Assembly (NCBI RefSeq): GCF_022354465.1
Contig: NZ_CP092361.1
Location: 1,364,001 to 1,428,000 of the forward strand
DNA length: 64,000 bases
Origin: Wielerella bovis
GTDB taxonomy: Bacteria; Pseudomonadota; Gammaproteobacteria; Burkholderiales; Neisseriaceae
Direction: 5' to 3'
In this document: piece by piece, positions 34,236 to 40,725 of the stretch
How the letters are laid out: the number at the start of each line of letters is the position of its first letter
Position numbering within the stretch: position 1 is the first letter of the stretch
The notes under the pieces: model-generated
What the model was told of the DNA's origin: nothing
The model's input: only the letters and a program-made list of their open reading frames with translations
The model's database searches: none
Made by a program: the position numbers and the translations under genes

Positions 34236-35141
34236 ATGAGTCTAATTATTTTAGATGGTGGCATGGGACGCGAATTGCATCGCCGTGGCGCACCATTTCG
34301 CCAGCCAGAATGGTCAGCACTGGCTTTAACTGAATCCCCTCATATTGTTACTGAAACACATTTGGATTTTATTCATGCAGGTGCAGAAGTAATTACCACT
34401 AACGCGTATGCCGTTGTGCCATTTCACATTGGTAAGGTGCGTTTTCAAAATGAAGGAGAAAACTTGGCACAAACTGCCGCGCAATTGGCACGTGATGCAG
34501 TAGAGCAATCGGGTAAAAATGTACAAATCGCAGGGTCGTTACCACCTTTATTTGGGTCATATCGACCTGATTTATTTGATGTTAATCACGCAGCAGAAAT
34601 TGCCTTACCTTTGATTAATGGTCAGAAAAATATAGTGGATATTTGGCTGGCAGAAACACAAAGCAGTATTGCCGAAGCAATGTTTGTGCGCCATTTGCTA
34701 TGTGATGATGAACGTGAATTTTGGGTGTCGTTCACGCTAGAAGACACACATCCACACACTGAACCTATGTTGCGTTCAGGCGAAACTGTAGCGGATGCAG
34801 TAGCGGCTTTGATGTCGGAAAATGTGGCAGCAGTATTATTTAATTGTAGTCAGCCTGAAGTCATGGCAGATGCAGTAGGCGTTGCTAAAAAAGTGATGGA
34901 TACACATTCAGGCAGCCTGAAAATGAAAATAGGCGTATATGCCAATGCATTCGAACCACAAACCGAACAAATGAACGATGCTAACGATGGCTTAGATGCA
35001 ATTCGTCCCGATATCACACCTGAACATTATTTACAATGGGCAAAAATTTGGTGTGACTTGGGAGCTAATATTGTAGGAGGATGTTGTGGCATTACACCTG
35101 AACATATTGCTCAATTGCAAATAGCATTGAAATATGACTAG
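34236..35141 (+). CDS. Homocysteine S-methyltransferase (MmuM-like)
   Basis: A 301-residue zinc-dependent methyltransferase that forms methionine from homocysteine, using S-methylmethionine or SAM in the MmuM group. The N-terminus LIILDGGMGRELHRRGAPF is diagnostic. The zinc ligands are the Cys of VLFNCSQPEVM (about residue 208) and the paired Cys of NIVGGCCGITPEHIAQL near residue 285. The length is normal, and no cobalamin or folate domain follows. AAGGAAATT precedes ATG 34236. It is monocistronic and bordered by MITE-type repeats on both sides. Together with the MetE-like gene at 11040 it points to methionine salvage; no transporter gene (mmuP) is adjacent. Confidence 0.9.
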   Translation: MSLIILDGGMGRELHRRGAPFRQPEWSALALTESPHIVTETHLDFIHAGAEVITTNAYAVVPFHIGKVRFQNEGENLAQTAAQLARDAVEQSGKNVQIAGSLPPLFGSYRPDLFDVNHAAEIALPLINGQKNIVDIWLAETQSSIAEAMFVRHLLCDDEREFWVSFTLEDTHPHTEPMLRSGETVADAVAALMSENVAAVLFNCSQPEVMADAVGVAKKVMDTHSGSLKMKIGVYANAFEPQTEQMNDANDGLDAIRPDITPEHYLQWAKIWCDLGANIVGGCCGITPEHIAQLQIALKYD

Positions 35142-35148
35142 GAGTTTA

Positions 35149-35262
35149 TGGCAGCGTTGCCAACTCCCTTATGTACTATAGTCGTTTCAAATTAACATAT
35201 ACAAGGCGACAACGCTCTCCGTGTACATCTAGTACATAAGGGTGTTGGCAACGCTGTACTAT
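35149..35262. mobile_element. Composite MITE relative
   Basis: GGCAGCGTTGCCAACTCCCT at 35150 is followed by TATAGTCGTTTCAAATTAAC at 35177, then ACAAGGCGACAACGCTCTCC and AGTACATAAGGGTGTTGGCA. This is a left-end fragment of one copy fused to a copy of the second subfamily. The 744-bp gap 35142-35885 contains this, a small possible ORF, the second variable-hairpin element and a regulated promoter. Confidence 0.5.
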
Positions 35263-35294
35263 TTGGGTTGTTTGGCAATACTTTGCTGCGATAA

Positions 35295-35498
35295 GTGAAT
35301 TTGTTGGTGTCTTTTAATCAAGAGATATCGAATTTGTGTGATGCGGCATCAATGCCGATAATATGTTGTTTGATTGTATTGCTTGTATTTTCTGTGGTTT
35401 CCATCGGTTTCCATTGGTTTCTTTCCTTGTTCATGCAGTGTCTGCGAGCGTATTGTCGCGCACTTGGATACTGTTCAGATTGTGAGATGGGTAGTTGA
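35295..35498 (+). CDS. Possible small membrane protein
   Basis: A 67-residue frame from GTG 35295 with one hydrophobic helix (MPIICCLIVLLVFSVVSIGF, about residues 20-39, extending through FHWFLSLFM) and a Cys-rich tail. GATAA precedes the start but is a poor ribosome site. Size and layout resemble small membrane proteins of filamentous prophages, which are common in Neisseriaceae. No other phage gene is visible, so it may be a remnant or not a gene at all. Confidence 0.25.
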   Translation: MNLLVSFNQEISNLCDAASMPIICCLIVLLVFSVVSIGFHWFLSLFMQCLRAYCRALGYCSDCEMGS

Positions 35499-35657
35499 GT
35501 AGGTTTATCTACGCTTCAGTGTCTGTGCACTCAGGTCGGATTCAATTTCCTACTCAACTGGGTGATGTGGATAATACGTTTTTATCCACAAAAGGGAAAG
35601 ATACAAGGTTGGATTCTTGTTTCTGATAATTTTTAAATAAAAAAACAAATATTTGTT

Positions 35658-35819
35658 AGAACCTGTGTCCGTAAGATTGATAGCTTGATTTTATTGACAC
35701 ACTTGCGAACACAAGGAGGATTTTCATGATGATAGTGGTTCTATCGGTATGAAAATCCAACGCAGTAGTGCATGAAGTGGCGATAAAAGCAAGCTATTAA
35801 GATTATGAACACAGCTTCT
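35658..35819. mobile_element. Element with conserved ends and a variable central hairpin, copy 2
   Basis: A 162-bp element in the opposite orientation to copy 1 (21779-21942). Its ends read AGAACCTGTGTCCGTAAGAT and the complement of AGAAGCTGTGTTCATAATCT. The shoulder words CTTGCGAACACAAGG and AACGCAGTAGTGCATGAAGT match copy 1 inverted. The centre at 35718-35758 is a 41-base hairpin with arms GGATTTTCATGATGATAG and CTATCGGTATGAAAATCC (15 of 18 pairs) and a 5-base TGGTT loop, a sequence unrelated to copy 1's. It marks the left edge of the DUS-poor island. Confidence 0.75.
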
Positions 35820-35824
35820 TATAT

Positions 35825-35872
35825 TTGACTTATTCTTCCATTCCCTTTAATGTGTTGTTTAAATTTTTAAAC
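35825..35872 (+). promoter_or_regulatory. Promoter and operator of the arsR-type gene
   Basis: A TTGACT -35 box (35825-35830) and a weak TTTAAT/TAATGT -10 precede the palindrome GTTTAAATTTTTAAAC (35857-35872; 7-base arms around TT). The identical 16-mer lies at 38141-38156 before the Old Yellow Enzyme gene at nearly the same distance from a TTGACT box, so it is a probable operator of the encoded regulator (autoregulation). Confidence 0.6.
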
Positions 35873-35885
35873 TTATAAGCTAAAA

Positions 35886-36206
35886 ATGAACGAACAAGCC
35901 CACGCAATGCAGTTAATGAAAGACTGCATTCCCATTTTTACCGTGCTTTCGGACGAAAACCGCCATTTGATTTTAAAGTTATTGCTGGAAAATGGGGCGA
36001 TGAAAGTCAATGACATTACCGAAAACCTGCATTTGTCTCGCCCTGCGGTGTCGCACCATTTGAAAATTATGCTTTCCGCCAATGCCGTAAGCGTAGAACA
36101 AATCGGCAAAGAACGCTTTTACAGTTTGGCGATGAAAGATGAAATTGAAAAAATGGGCGAATTGGTTGAATTGATGAAAAAATATTGTCCGAGTAATCAG
36201 AAATAG
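35886..36206 (+). CDS. ArsR-family winged-helix transcriptional regulator
   Basis: A 106-residue regulator. The winged helix-turn-helix is at about residues 20-90: VLSDENRHLILKLLLENGAM, then VNDITENLHLSRPAVSHHLK (recognition helix SRPAVSHHLKIML), and the wing region ANAVSVEQIGKERFYSL. There is no Cys-x-Val-Cys metal motif in the helix, so it is not a classical arsenic or cadmium sensor; the ligand is unknown. A palindrome lies just upstream of its start and again before the Old Yellow Enzyme gene, suggesting that it represses both. It is convergent with the HxlR-type gene, with a palindromic DUS between them. Confidence 0.85.
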   Translation: MNEQAHAMQLMKDCIPIFTVLSDENRHLILKLLLENGAMKVNDITENLHLSRPAVSHHLKIMLSANAVSVEQIGKERFYSLAMKDEIEKMGELVELMKKYCPSNQK

Positions 36207-36229
36207 ACTTTCAGGCTGCCTGAAAAAAC

Positions 36230-36568
36230 TTACCGACACCGCTCGCCCCATTCGCACAAAGCGTCCAAAATCGGTATCAACGACAAGCCTTTATCCGACA
36301 GACTGTATTCCACTTTGGGCGGGATTTGCGGATATTCGGTGCGAATGACAAGCCCGTCATTTTCCAATTCTTTTAGGGATTGGCTTAATGTCTTGACCGA
36401 AATTTTGCCGATTTTGCGTTGCAGTTCATTAAATCGCATATTGGGCGGATTGCGATGTAGCCAAAACAAAATCACCATTTTGTATTTTCCGCCAATCAGC
36501 GATAAAGCATAACCAAAGCCTGTCTCTTCAAGCGATTGGATATTTTGATAATTAGGGGCGTTCAGCAT
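36230..36568 (-). CDS. HxlR-family transcriptional regulator
   Basis: A 112-residue winged-helix protein of the HxlR/MarR-like group, which includes sensors of quinones, aldehydes and hypochlorite such as YodB and HypR. The signature is ALSLIGGKYKMVILFWLHRN at about residues 20-40, then MRFNELQRKIGKISVKTLSQ and the wing VIRTEYPQIPPKVEYSLSDKG. One Cys occurs late (LCEWGERCR has two near the C-terminus); the conserved N-terminal Cys used by YodB is not seen. It is divergent from the DsbA-like gene, with a dyad between them, and probably controls it. Confidence 0.88.
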   Translation of the reverse strand: MLNAPNYQNIQSLEETGFGYALSLIGGKYKMVILFWLHRNPPNMRFNELQRKIGKISVKTLSQSLKELENDGLVIRTEYPQIPPKVEYSLSDKGLSLIPILDALCEWGERCR

Positions 36569-36587
36569 TTGACACTTTCCTTTGGGT

Positions 36588-36641
36588 TAGTAGGTTACGA
36601 TAAGTTCCGTACTATTTTTTCAAAACATACGCTATTATAAT
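36588..36641 (+). promoter_or_regulatory. Candidate HxlR operator and promoter of the DsbA-like gene
   Basis: A dyad TAGTA...TACTA at 36588-36614 (outer five bases exact, some inner pairing) is followed by TATAAT at 36636-36641, 42 bases before the ATG. Outward-facing AGTA/TACT half-sites are used by HxlR-type repressors such as YodB; assignment here is inference from position between divergent genes. Confidence 0.45.
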
Positions 36642-36682
36642 AGATGCACTTTCTTTTTTAAACTGTCAATCGGAGTGTTTTG

Positions 36683-37366
36683 ATGAAAATTCAAATTTGG
36701 TCAGATTATGCTTGTCCTTATTGCTACATTGGCAAACGCCATTTGGAACAAGCTCTTGCAAACTTTGCTCACGCTGATAAAGTGGAGATTGAGTTTAAGG
36801 CGTTTGAACTGTATCCGCACGCAGGCAAAATGGCGGTCAATACCACCCAAGAGCGTATTGAGAAAAAATACGCCAAAAGCCCACAGGGGGCGTTGGAGAT
36901 GATTGCTCATATTGAAAAAATGGGCGAGCGGGCAGGGCTTGATATGAATTATGCAGGCGTGAAAAATACCAATACTTTTGACGCTCATCGCCTGTATCAA
37001 TGGGCGAAAAGTTTGGGCAAGGGCGAAGAGATGAACGAACGCTTGATGCGTGCTTATTTTGGCGATAATCTAGAACTTGCCAATCACGACAATTTGGCAC
37101 AACTTGCCACCGATGTCGGCTTAAATGGCGATGATGCCAAAAAAATGCTGGCAAGCGATGACTTTATTCAAGCGGTCAAAAATGATGAGAACGAAGCTCA
37201 AATCATAGGTGTGCAAGGTGTGCCGTTTTTTGTGTTTGATGGCAAAACCGCCACATCAGGGGCAATGCCTGTGAGCAATCTTTTGGGGCTGTTAAAACAA
37301 GTTTATAAGGACAATCAAGCAGATAATCTGGCTGGGGCAAGTTGTGGCATAGATGGGTGCGAATAA
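36683..37366 (+). CDS. DsbA-family (FrnE-like) thiol oxidoreductase
   Basis: A 227-residue cytoplasmic thioredoxin-fold protein of the FrnE/DsbA-like group. The active site is SDYACPYCYIGKRHL with a Cys-Pro-Tyr-Cys motif at about residues 11-14. The cis-Pro loop is IIGVQGVPFFVFDGK near residue 180, and GASCGIDGCE closes the protein with two more Cys. There is no signal peptide. Relatives act as disulfide isomerases, 2-hydroxychromene-2-carboxylate isomerase-like enzymes, or in oxidative and polyketide stress. CGGAG sits seven bases before ATG 36683; a TTG one codon upstream is rejected. The stop overlaps the next gene's start as TAATG, indicating coupling. Confidence 0.88.
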   Translation: MKIQIWSDYACPYCYIGKRHLEQALANFAHADKVEIEFKAFELYPHAGKMAVNTTQERIEKKYAKSPQGALEMIAHIEKMGERAGLDMNYAGVKNTNTFDAHRLYQWAKSLGKGEEMNERLMRAYFGDNLELANHDNLAQLATDVGLNGDDAKKMLASDDFIQAVKNDENEAQIIGVQGVPFFVFDGKTATSGAMPVSNLLGLLKQVYKDNQADNLAGASCGIDGCE

Positions 37367-38037
37367 TGGCAACACACAACTTTATGCTGTCTGAAAAGCC
37401 CATTATTTTGGGTCATCAACACGCCCCCAAAGTTTTGATTTTGATACACGGATTGACCCTTTCAGGTAGACAGTTTGTGCCGATTGGTGAGTTTTTGCTT
37501 GCTCATTTGGGGCAAGAATGGCAAGTGATTTTGCCCACCGCCCCTGTACAAAGGGTAACTTGGCTTGGCGGTCAAATGACAACCGCTTGGTTTGATTTGC
37601 CTGTGGGGCGGTTGGATAAAAACCAAGATGAAACAGGGCTAAACCAAGCCAATCACTACCTTCATCGCTTGATTAATGAATTGGTTCAAACAGGCGTCAA
37701 TCCTAGCAATATCGTGCTTGGCGGATTTTCGCAAGGCGGTGCATTGGCATTATTATCCGCCTTGACTTATCCTGCACGGCTTGGCGGTGCGGTGTGTTTG
37801 TCTGGCTATTTGCCAATGGCGGATAAATTGGGCAATGCTTTACAACGCTTGGATAAGTTGCCCATATTGATGGCACACGGCACAAACGATGAGCCGATAG
37901 ACATTTCACTTGCCAACAATGCGGTCTTAATATTGCAAAATGACGGTTTTGATGTGGCGTTCAAAAGCTATCCGATTGGACATACGATTGATGAAAGAGA
38001 ACTGCTTGATGTGGCGAATTGGTTAAAAAATGGTTAG
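37366..38037 (+). CDS. Alpha/beta hydrolase, carboxylesterase/phospholipase type
   Basis: A 223-residue serine hydrolase of the Abhydrolase_2 (esterase/lysophospholipase, YpfH/EstB) group. The nucleophile elbow is LGGFSQGGALAL near residue 118, the Asp lies in MAHGTNDEPID near 175, and the His in SYPIGHTIDERE near 207. The N-terminal VLILIHGLTLSGRQFVPIGE holds the oxyanion-hole region. There is no signal peptide, so it is cytoplasmic. It is translationally coupled to the DsbA-like gene (ATG 37366 within TAATG). A terminator at 38041 ends the pair. The substrate is unknown; relatives hydrolyse carboxyl esters and thioesters, including glutathione conjugates. Confidence 0.88.
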   Translation: MATHNFMLSEKPIILGHQHAPKVLILIHGLTLSGRQFVPIGEFLLAHLGQEWQVILPTAPVQRVTWLGGQMTTAWFDLPVGRLDKNQDETGLNQANHYLHRLINELVQTGVNPSNIVLGGFSQGGALALLSALTYPARLGGAVCLSGYLPMADKLGNALQRLDKLPILMAHGTNDEPIDISLANNAVLILQNDGFDVAFKSYPIGHTIDERELLDVANWLKNG

Positions 38038-38040
38038 AAA

Positions 38041-38078
38041 AATCACCGTTTATCGTGATGATAAGCGGTGTTTTTTTA
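38041..38078 (+). terminator. Rho-independent terminator after the hydrolase gene
   Basis: CACCGTTTATC and GATAAGCGGTG pair (one G-T) across a 5-base loop and are followed by TTTTTTT. Four bases past the stop. This is a classical non-DUS terminator, unlike most in the window. Confidence 0.8.
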
Positions 38079-38110
38079 TGGGAAATAAGTTTCAGGCAGC
38101 CTGAAAACTC

Positions 38111-38156
38111 TTGACTTTACCCAAAAATCGCTTATAATAAGTTTAAATTTTTAAAC
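38111..38156 (+). promoter_or_regulatory. Promoter and operator of the Old Yellow Enzyme gene
   Basis: TTGACT (38111-38116), 16-base spacer, TATAAT (38133-38138), and then GTTTAAATTTTTAAAC at 38141-38156 covering the expected transcription start. The same 16-mer precedes the arsR-type gene at 35857, so a shared repressor is likely. Confidence 0.65.
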
Positions 38157-38180
38157 ATATCAACTTAAAAGAGACCTTTT

Positions 38181-39392
38181 ATGCTATTCCAATCCTTTAC
38201 TTTCCCCAACGGCACGACCGCCAAAAACCGCTTTTTCAAATCGGCAATGGAAGAACAGCTCGCCCAAGACAATCAGCCGACCCAAGCCCTTGTCAATTTG
38301 TACCGCACTTGGGCATTGGGCGGGGCGGGTGTGCTGGTTACGGGCAATGTGATGGTGTCGCCAAACGGCAAAGGCTCGGTGGGCGATGTCGTGGTGTCGG
38401 ACGACCGCTCGCTCCCTATGCTCAAAGCGTGGGCGGACGCTGGCAAAACTGCAGGCACGCTGATGATTATGCAAATCAACCACGCAGGCAAACAGTCGCC
38501 CAAAGTGGTCAATCGTGAACCTGTCGCCCCAAGTGCCGTGCCACTTGTCGGAATGGACGGCTTTATCAATCCGCCACGAGCTTTGCAAGCGGTTGAAATT
38601 GAACAAATTATTGGCGAATTCATCACGACCGCCAAAATCGCCGAACAAGCAGGATTTAGCGGTGTGCAAATTCATGCCGCACACGGTTATTTAATCAGCC
38701 AATTTTTGTCGCCACACCACAATACTCGTACCGATGACTGGGGCGGAAGTTTAGCTAACCGTATGAATTTTTTATTAAAAATTTATCAAGGCATTCGTGC
38801 AACTGTCCGTCCTGATTTTTTGGTGGGCGTGAAATTAAATTCAGCCGATTTTCAAAAAGGCGGTTTTGATGAAAATGACAGCCTTGCTGTGGTTGCCAAA
38901 TTATCGGAATTGGGCATTGATTTTATTGAAATTTCTGGCGGAAACTACGAAAGCCCTGCAATGCTGGCTGAAAAATCCAGCACCCGCCAAAGAGAAGCCT
39001 TTTTCCTAGATTATGCCGAAAAAGCCCGCAAAATCAGCACCGTCCCACTCATCATCACAGGCGGATTTAGAAGCGAAACAGCGATGAATGACGCGTTAAA
39101 AAGTGGCAATTTGGATTTAATCGGCATTGCCCGTCCGCTTGCCCTAATGCCCGATTTGCCCAATCAAATCCAAAATGGCTCATACCAAACACTGACCACA
39201 AGCCGCATCAAAACAGGCTTTGCCCCACTTGATAACAAAGTCGGGGCGGTTTTGGAAATGGATTGGTATATGTCGCAAATGCGGTTGATTGGCGAAGGCA
39301 AATCGCCCAATCCCAAATTGTCGGCGTGGAAAGTGCTGCTCCATACGATTGTGGCGAATGGGAAAGCGGGACTTAGTACAGGGCGGAGCTGA
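38181..39392 (+). CDS. NADH:flavin oxidoreductase, Old Yellow Enzyme family
   Basis: A 403-residue FMN-dependent ene-reductase. The TIM-barrel pieces include FPNGTTAKNRFFKSAMEEQL at the N-terminus, IMQINHAGKQSP, IHAAHGYLISQFLSPHHNTRT (substrate-binding His and active-site region), LVGVKLNSADFQKGGF and a phosphate-binding segment DLIGIARPLALMPDLP. OYE-family enzymes reduce activated alkenes, quinones, N-ethylmaleimide and nitro compounds and are commonly controlled by electrophile sensors. The gene has its own promoter with an operator shared with the arsR-type gene. GAGACC precedes the ATG. A hairpin terminator follows. No in-frame DUS is present. Confidence 0.93.
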   Translation: MLFQSFTFPNGTTAKNRFFKSAMEEQLAQDNQPTQALVNLYRTWALGGAGVLVTGNVMVSPNGKGSVGDVVVSDDRSLPMLKAWADAGKTAGTLMIMQINHAGKQSPKVVNREPVAPSAVPLVGMDGFINPPRALQAVEIEQIIGEFITTAKIAEQAGFSGVQIHAAHGYLISQFLSPHHNTRTDDWGGSLANRMNFLLKIYQGIRATVRPDFLVGVKLNSADFQKGGFDENDSLAVVAKLSELGIDFIEISGGNYESPAMLAEKSSTRQREAFFLDYAEKARKISTVPLIITGGFRSETAMNDALKSGNLDLIGIARPLALMPDLPNQIQNGSYQTLTTSRIKTGFAPLDNKVGAVLEMDWYMSQMRLIGEGKSPNPKLSAWKVLLHTIVANGKAGLSTGRS

Positions 39393-39402
39393 TTTTCTTT
39401 GT

Positions 39403-39450
39403 AAAAAAACCGTTCGCCCTGAGCTAAGTCGAAGGGTAGAGAACGGTTTT
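39403..39450 (+). terminator. Hairpin after the Old Yellow Enzyme gene
   Basis: AAAACCGTTC (39406-39415) pairs with GAACGGTTTT (39441-39450); the loop contains GCCCTGAGCTAAGTCGAAGG. A related GGTTCGACAAGCTCAC follows at 39457. This word pair occurs as dispersed repeats in many Proteobacteria. Confidence 0.6.
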
Positions 39451-39541
39451 CCTTGTGGTTCGACAAGCTCACTTTGAGCGGAAAACCTAATGCGGTACAT
39501 TTTGAGTTTAATTTACCATAAATTCCAAAAAAACTTGAAAT

Positions 39542-39591
39542 TAGTCCTAAAATTTACTAAAATACGCTCAATTTAGTAAATTTTAGGACTA
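39542..39591 (+). promoter_or_regulatory. 20-bp inverted repeat operator before the RND adaptor gene
   Basis: TAGTCCTAAAATTTACTAAA at 39542-39561 is exactly complementary to 39572-39591, around a 10-base spacer. Each arm is itself bounded by TAGT and ACTA. The right arm ends three bases before the ATG at 39595, leaving no room for a Shine-Dalgarno sequence. Likely a repressor site, or an RNA hairpin controlling translation. Confidence 0.6.
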
Positions 39592-39594
39592 TTT

Positions 39595-40725
39595 ATGGTA
39601 AACAAACGCACCATTCTGGTTTTGGCTTTGGCTGGGCTGTTTTTGACAGCTTGTGGCGAGCCCAAAACCGACACGACCAAACCTGTTTCATTGATGGCGG
39701 TAAATGTGGTACAGCCCGCTCCTGCTGTATTTGGGGCGACGCTGGTTTTGCAAGGCACGGTAACCGCAAAAGAACAAATCGCAGTTGGCACGCCCTTGCA
39801 AGGCTTGCAAATTTTGCGTGTTGATGCAGAAGTGGGGGACTGGGTCAAAAAAGGACAAGTACTGGCACAACTTGAAAACACCAATGTCCAAGCACAACTG
39901 CAACAACACACAGCACAACTTGCCAAAGCTGAGGCGAATTTGCGTTCACAGCAAGCCAGCCTGAAAGAAGCTCAAACATTGTTAGGGCGTTATCGTGAAT
40001 TGATAAAAATAGACGCCATCAGCCGTCAAGAATTTGACAGCCAACAAGCCAAAGTGGATACCGCCCAAGCCAGCGTCCAAACTGCCCAAGCCGAGATTGC
40101 CGAAATTCAAGCACAAATCACGAGTAGTCATCATCAAAAAGACAAAGCAAAAGTCATGGCTCCTGCTGATGGGGTGGTGATTGCTCGCCATGCTCAAAGT
40201 GGCAGTTTGACGGACAATAATGCGTTATTTGTGCTTGCCAAAGGCGGGGTAATGGAAGTACACGCCCAAGCCAATACCAATGAGATTGCCCAATTACAGC
40301 CGTCTTTGTCAGCACAAGTGCAACTGCCTGATGGTGGCGTGCGAACAGGAAAAGTGCGATTGTTGCCCAGTGAAGTGGCGAGCAACAACCGTTTGGGCGT
40401 GGTCAAAATCAGTTTGGAGCAAGGTGATTTTGTGCCGTCTGGCACGCCTGCAACCACGCACATTAGACTTGCCGATGTCCAAGCACCGTTGGCATTGCCG
40501 ATGTCGGCGGTGGCATTCACTTCGCCAACCGATGCCAGCGTGATGGTCATTGACCAAAACCAAACCGCCATTCGCAAAGCCGTAACCGTAGGCGTAATGC
40601 GTGAAGGGCAGGTACAAATCATGTCAGGGCTGACAGCAGAAGATTTGGTGGTGAAACAGGCAGGGGCGTTTATCAGCGAAGGCGATAAATTGTTGCCCCG
40701 TTTGGCACAAGGAGAAAATCAATGA
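39595..40725 (+). CDS. RND efflux periplasmic adaptor lipoprotein
   Basis: A 376-residue membrane-fusion protein of the AcrA/MexA type. The signal peptide ends in LFLTACGE (lipobox, Cys about residue 20). The lipoyl halves are VDAEVGDWVKKGQVLAQLEN and AKVMAPADGVVIARHAQSGS, separated by a helical hairpin (about 95-185, Gln/Ala-rich coiled coil). Beta-barrel and membrane-proximal domains complete it. It couples the RND pump to an outer-membrane channel; no channel gene follows, so a channel encoded elsewhere is probably used. The start has no ribosome-binding site because an inverted repeat abuts it. The stop overlaps the pump gene as ATGA. Confidence 0.9.
   Translation: MVNKRTILVLALAGLFLTACGEPKTDTTKPVSLMAVNVVQPAPAVFGATLVLQGTVTAKEQIAVGTPLQGLQILRVDAEVGDWVKKGQVLAQLENTNVQAQLQQHTAQLAKAEANLRSQQASLKEAQTLLGRYRELIKIDAISRQEFDSQQAKVDTAQASVQTAQAEIAEIQAQITSSHHQKDKAKVMAPADGVVIARHAQSGSLTDNNALFVLAKGGVMEVHAQANTNEIAQLQPSLSAQVQLPDGGVRTGKVRLLPSEVASNNRLGVVKISLEQGDFVPSGTPATTHIRLADVQAPLALPMSAVAFTSPTDASVMVIDQNQTAIRKAVTVGVMREGQVQIMSGLTAEDLVVKQAGAFISEGDKLLPRLAQGENQ

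Noticed and set aside
35295..35640. Filamentous prophage remnant
   Set aside because: Only one small membrane-protein-like frame is visible, with no replication, assembly or coat gene; support is too thin for a prophage call.
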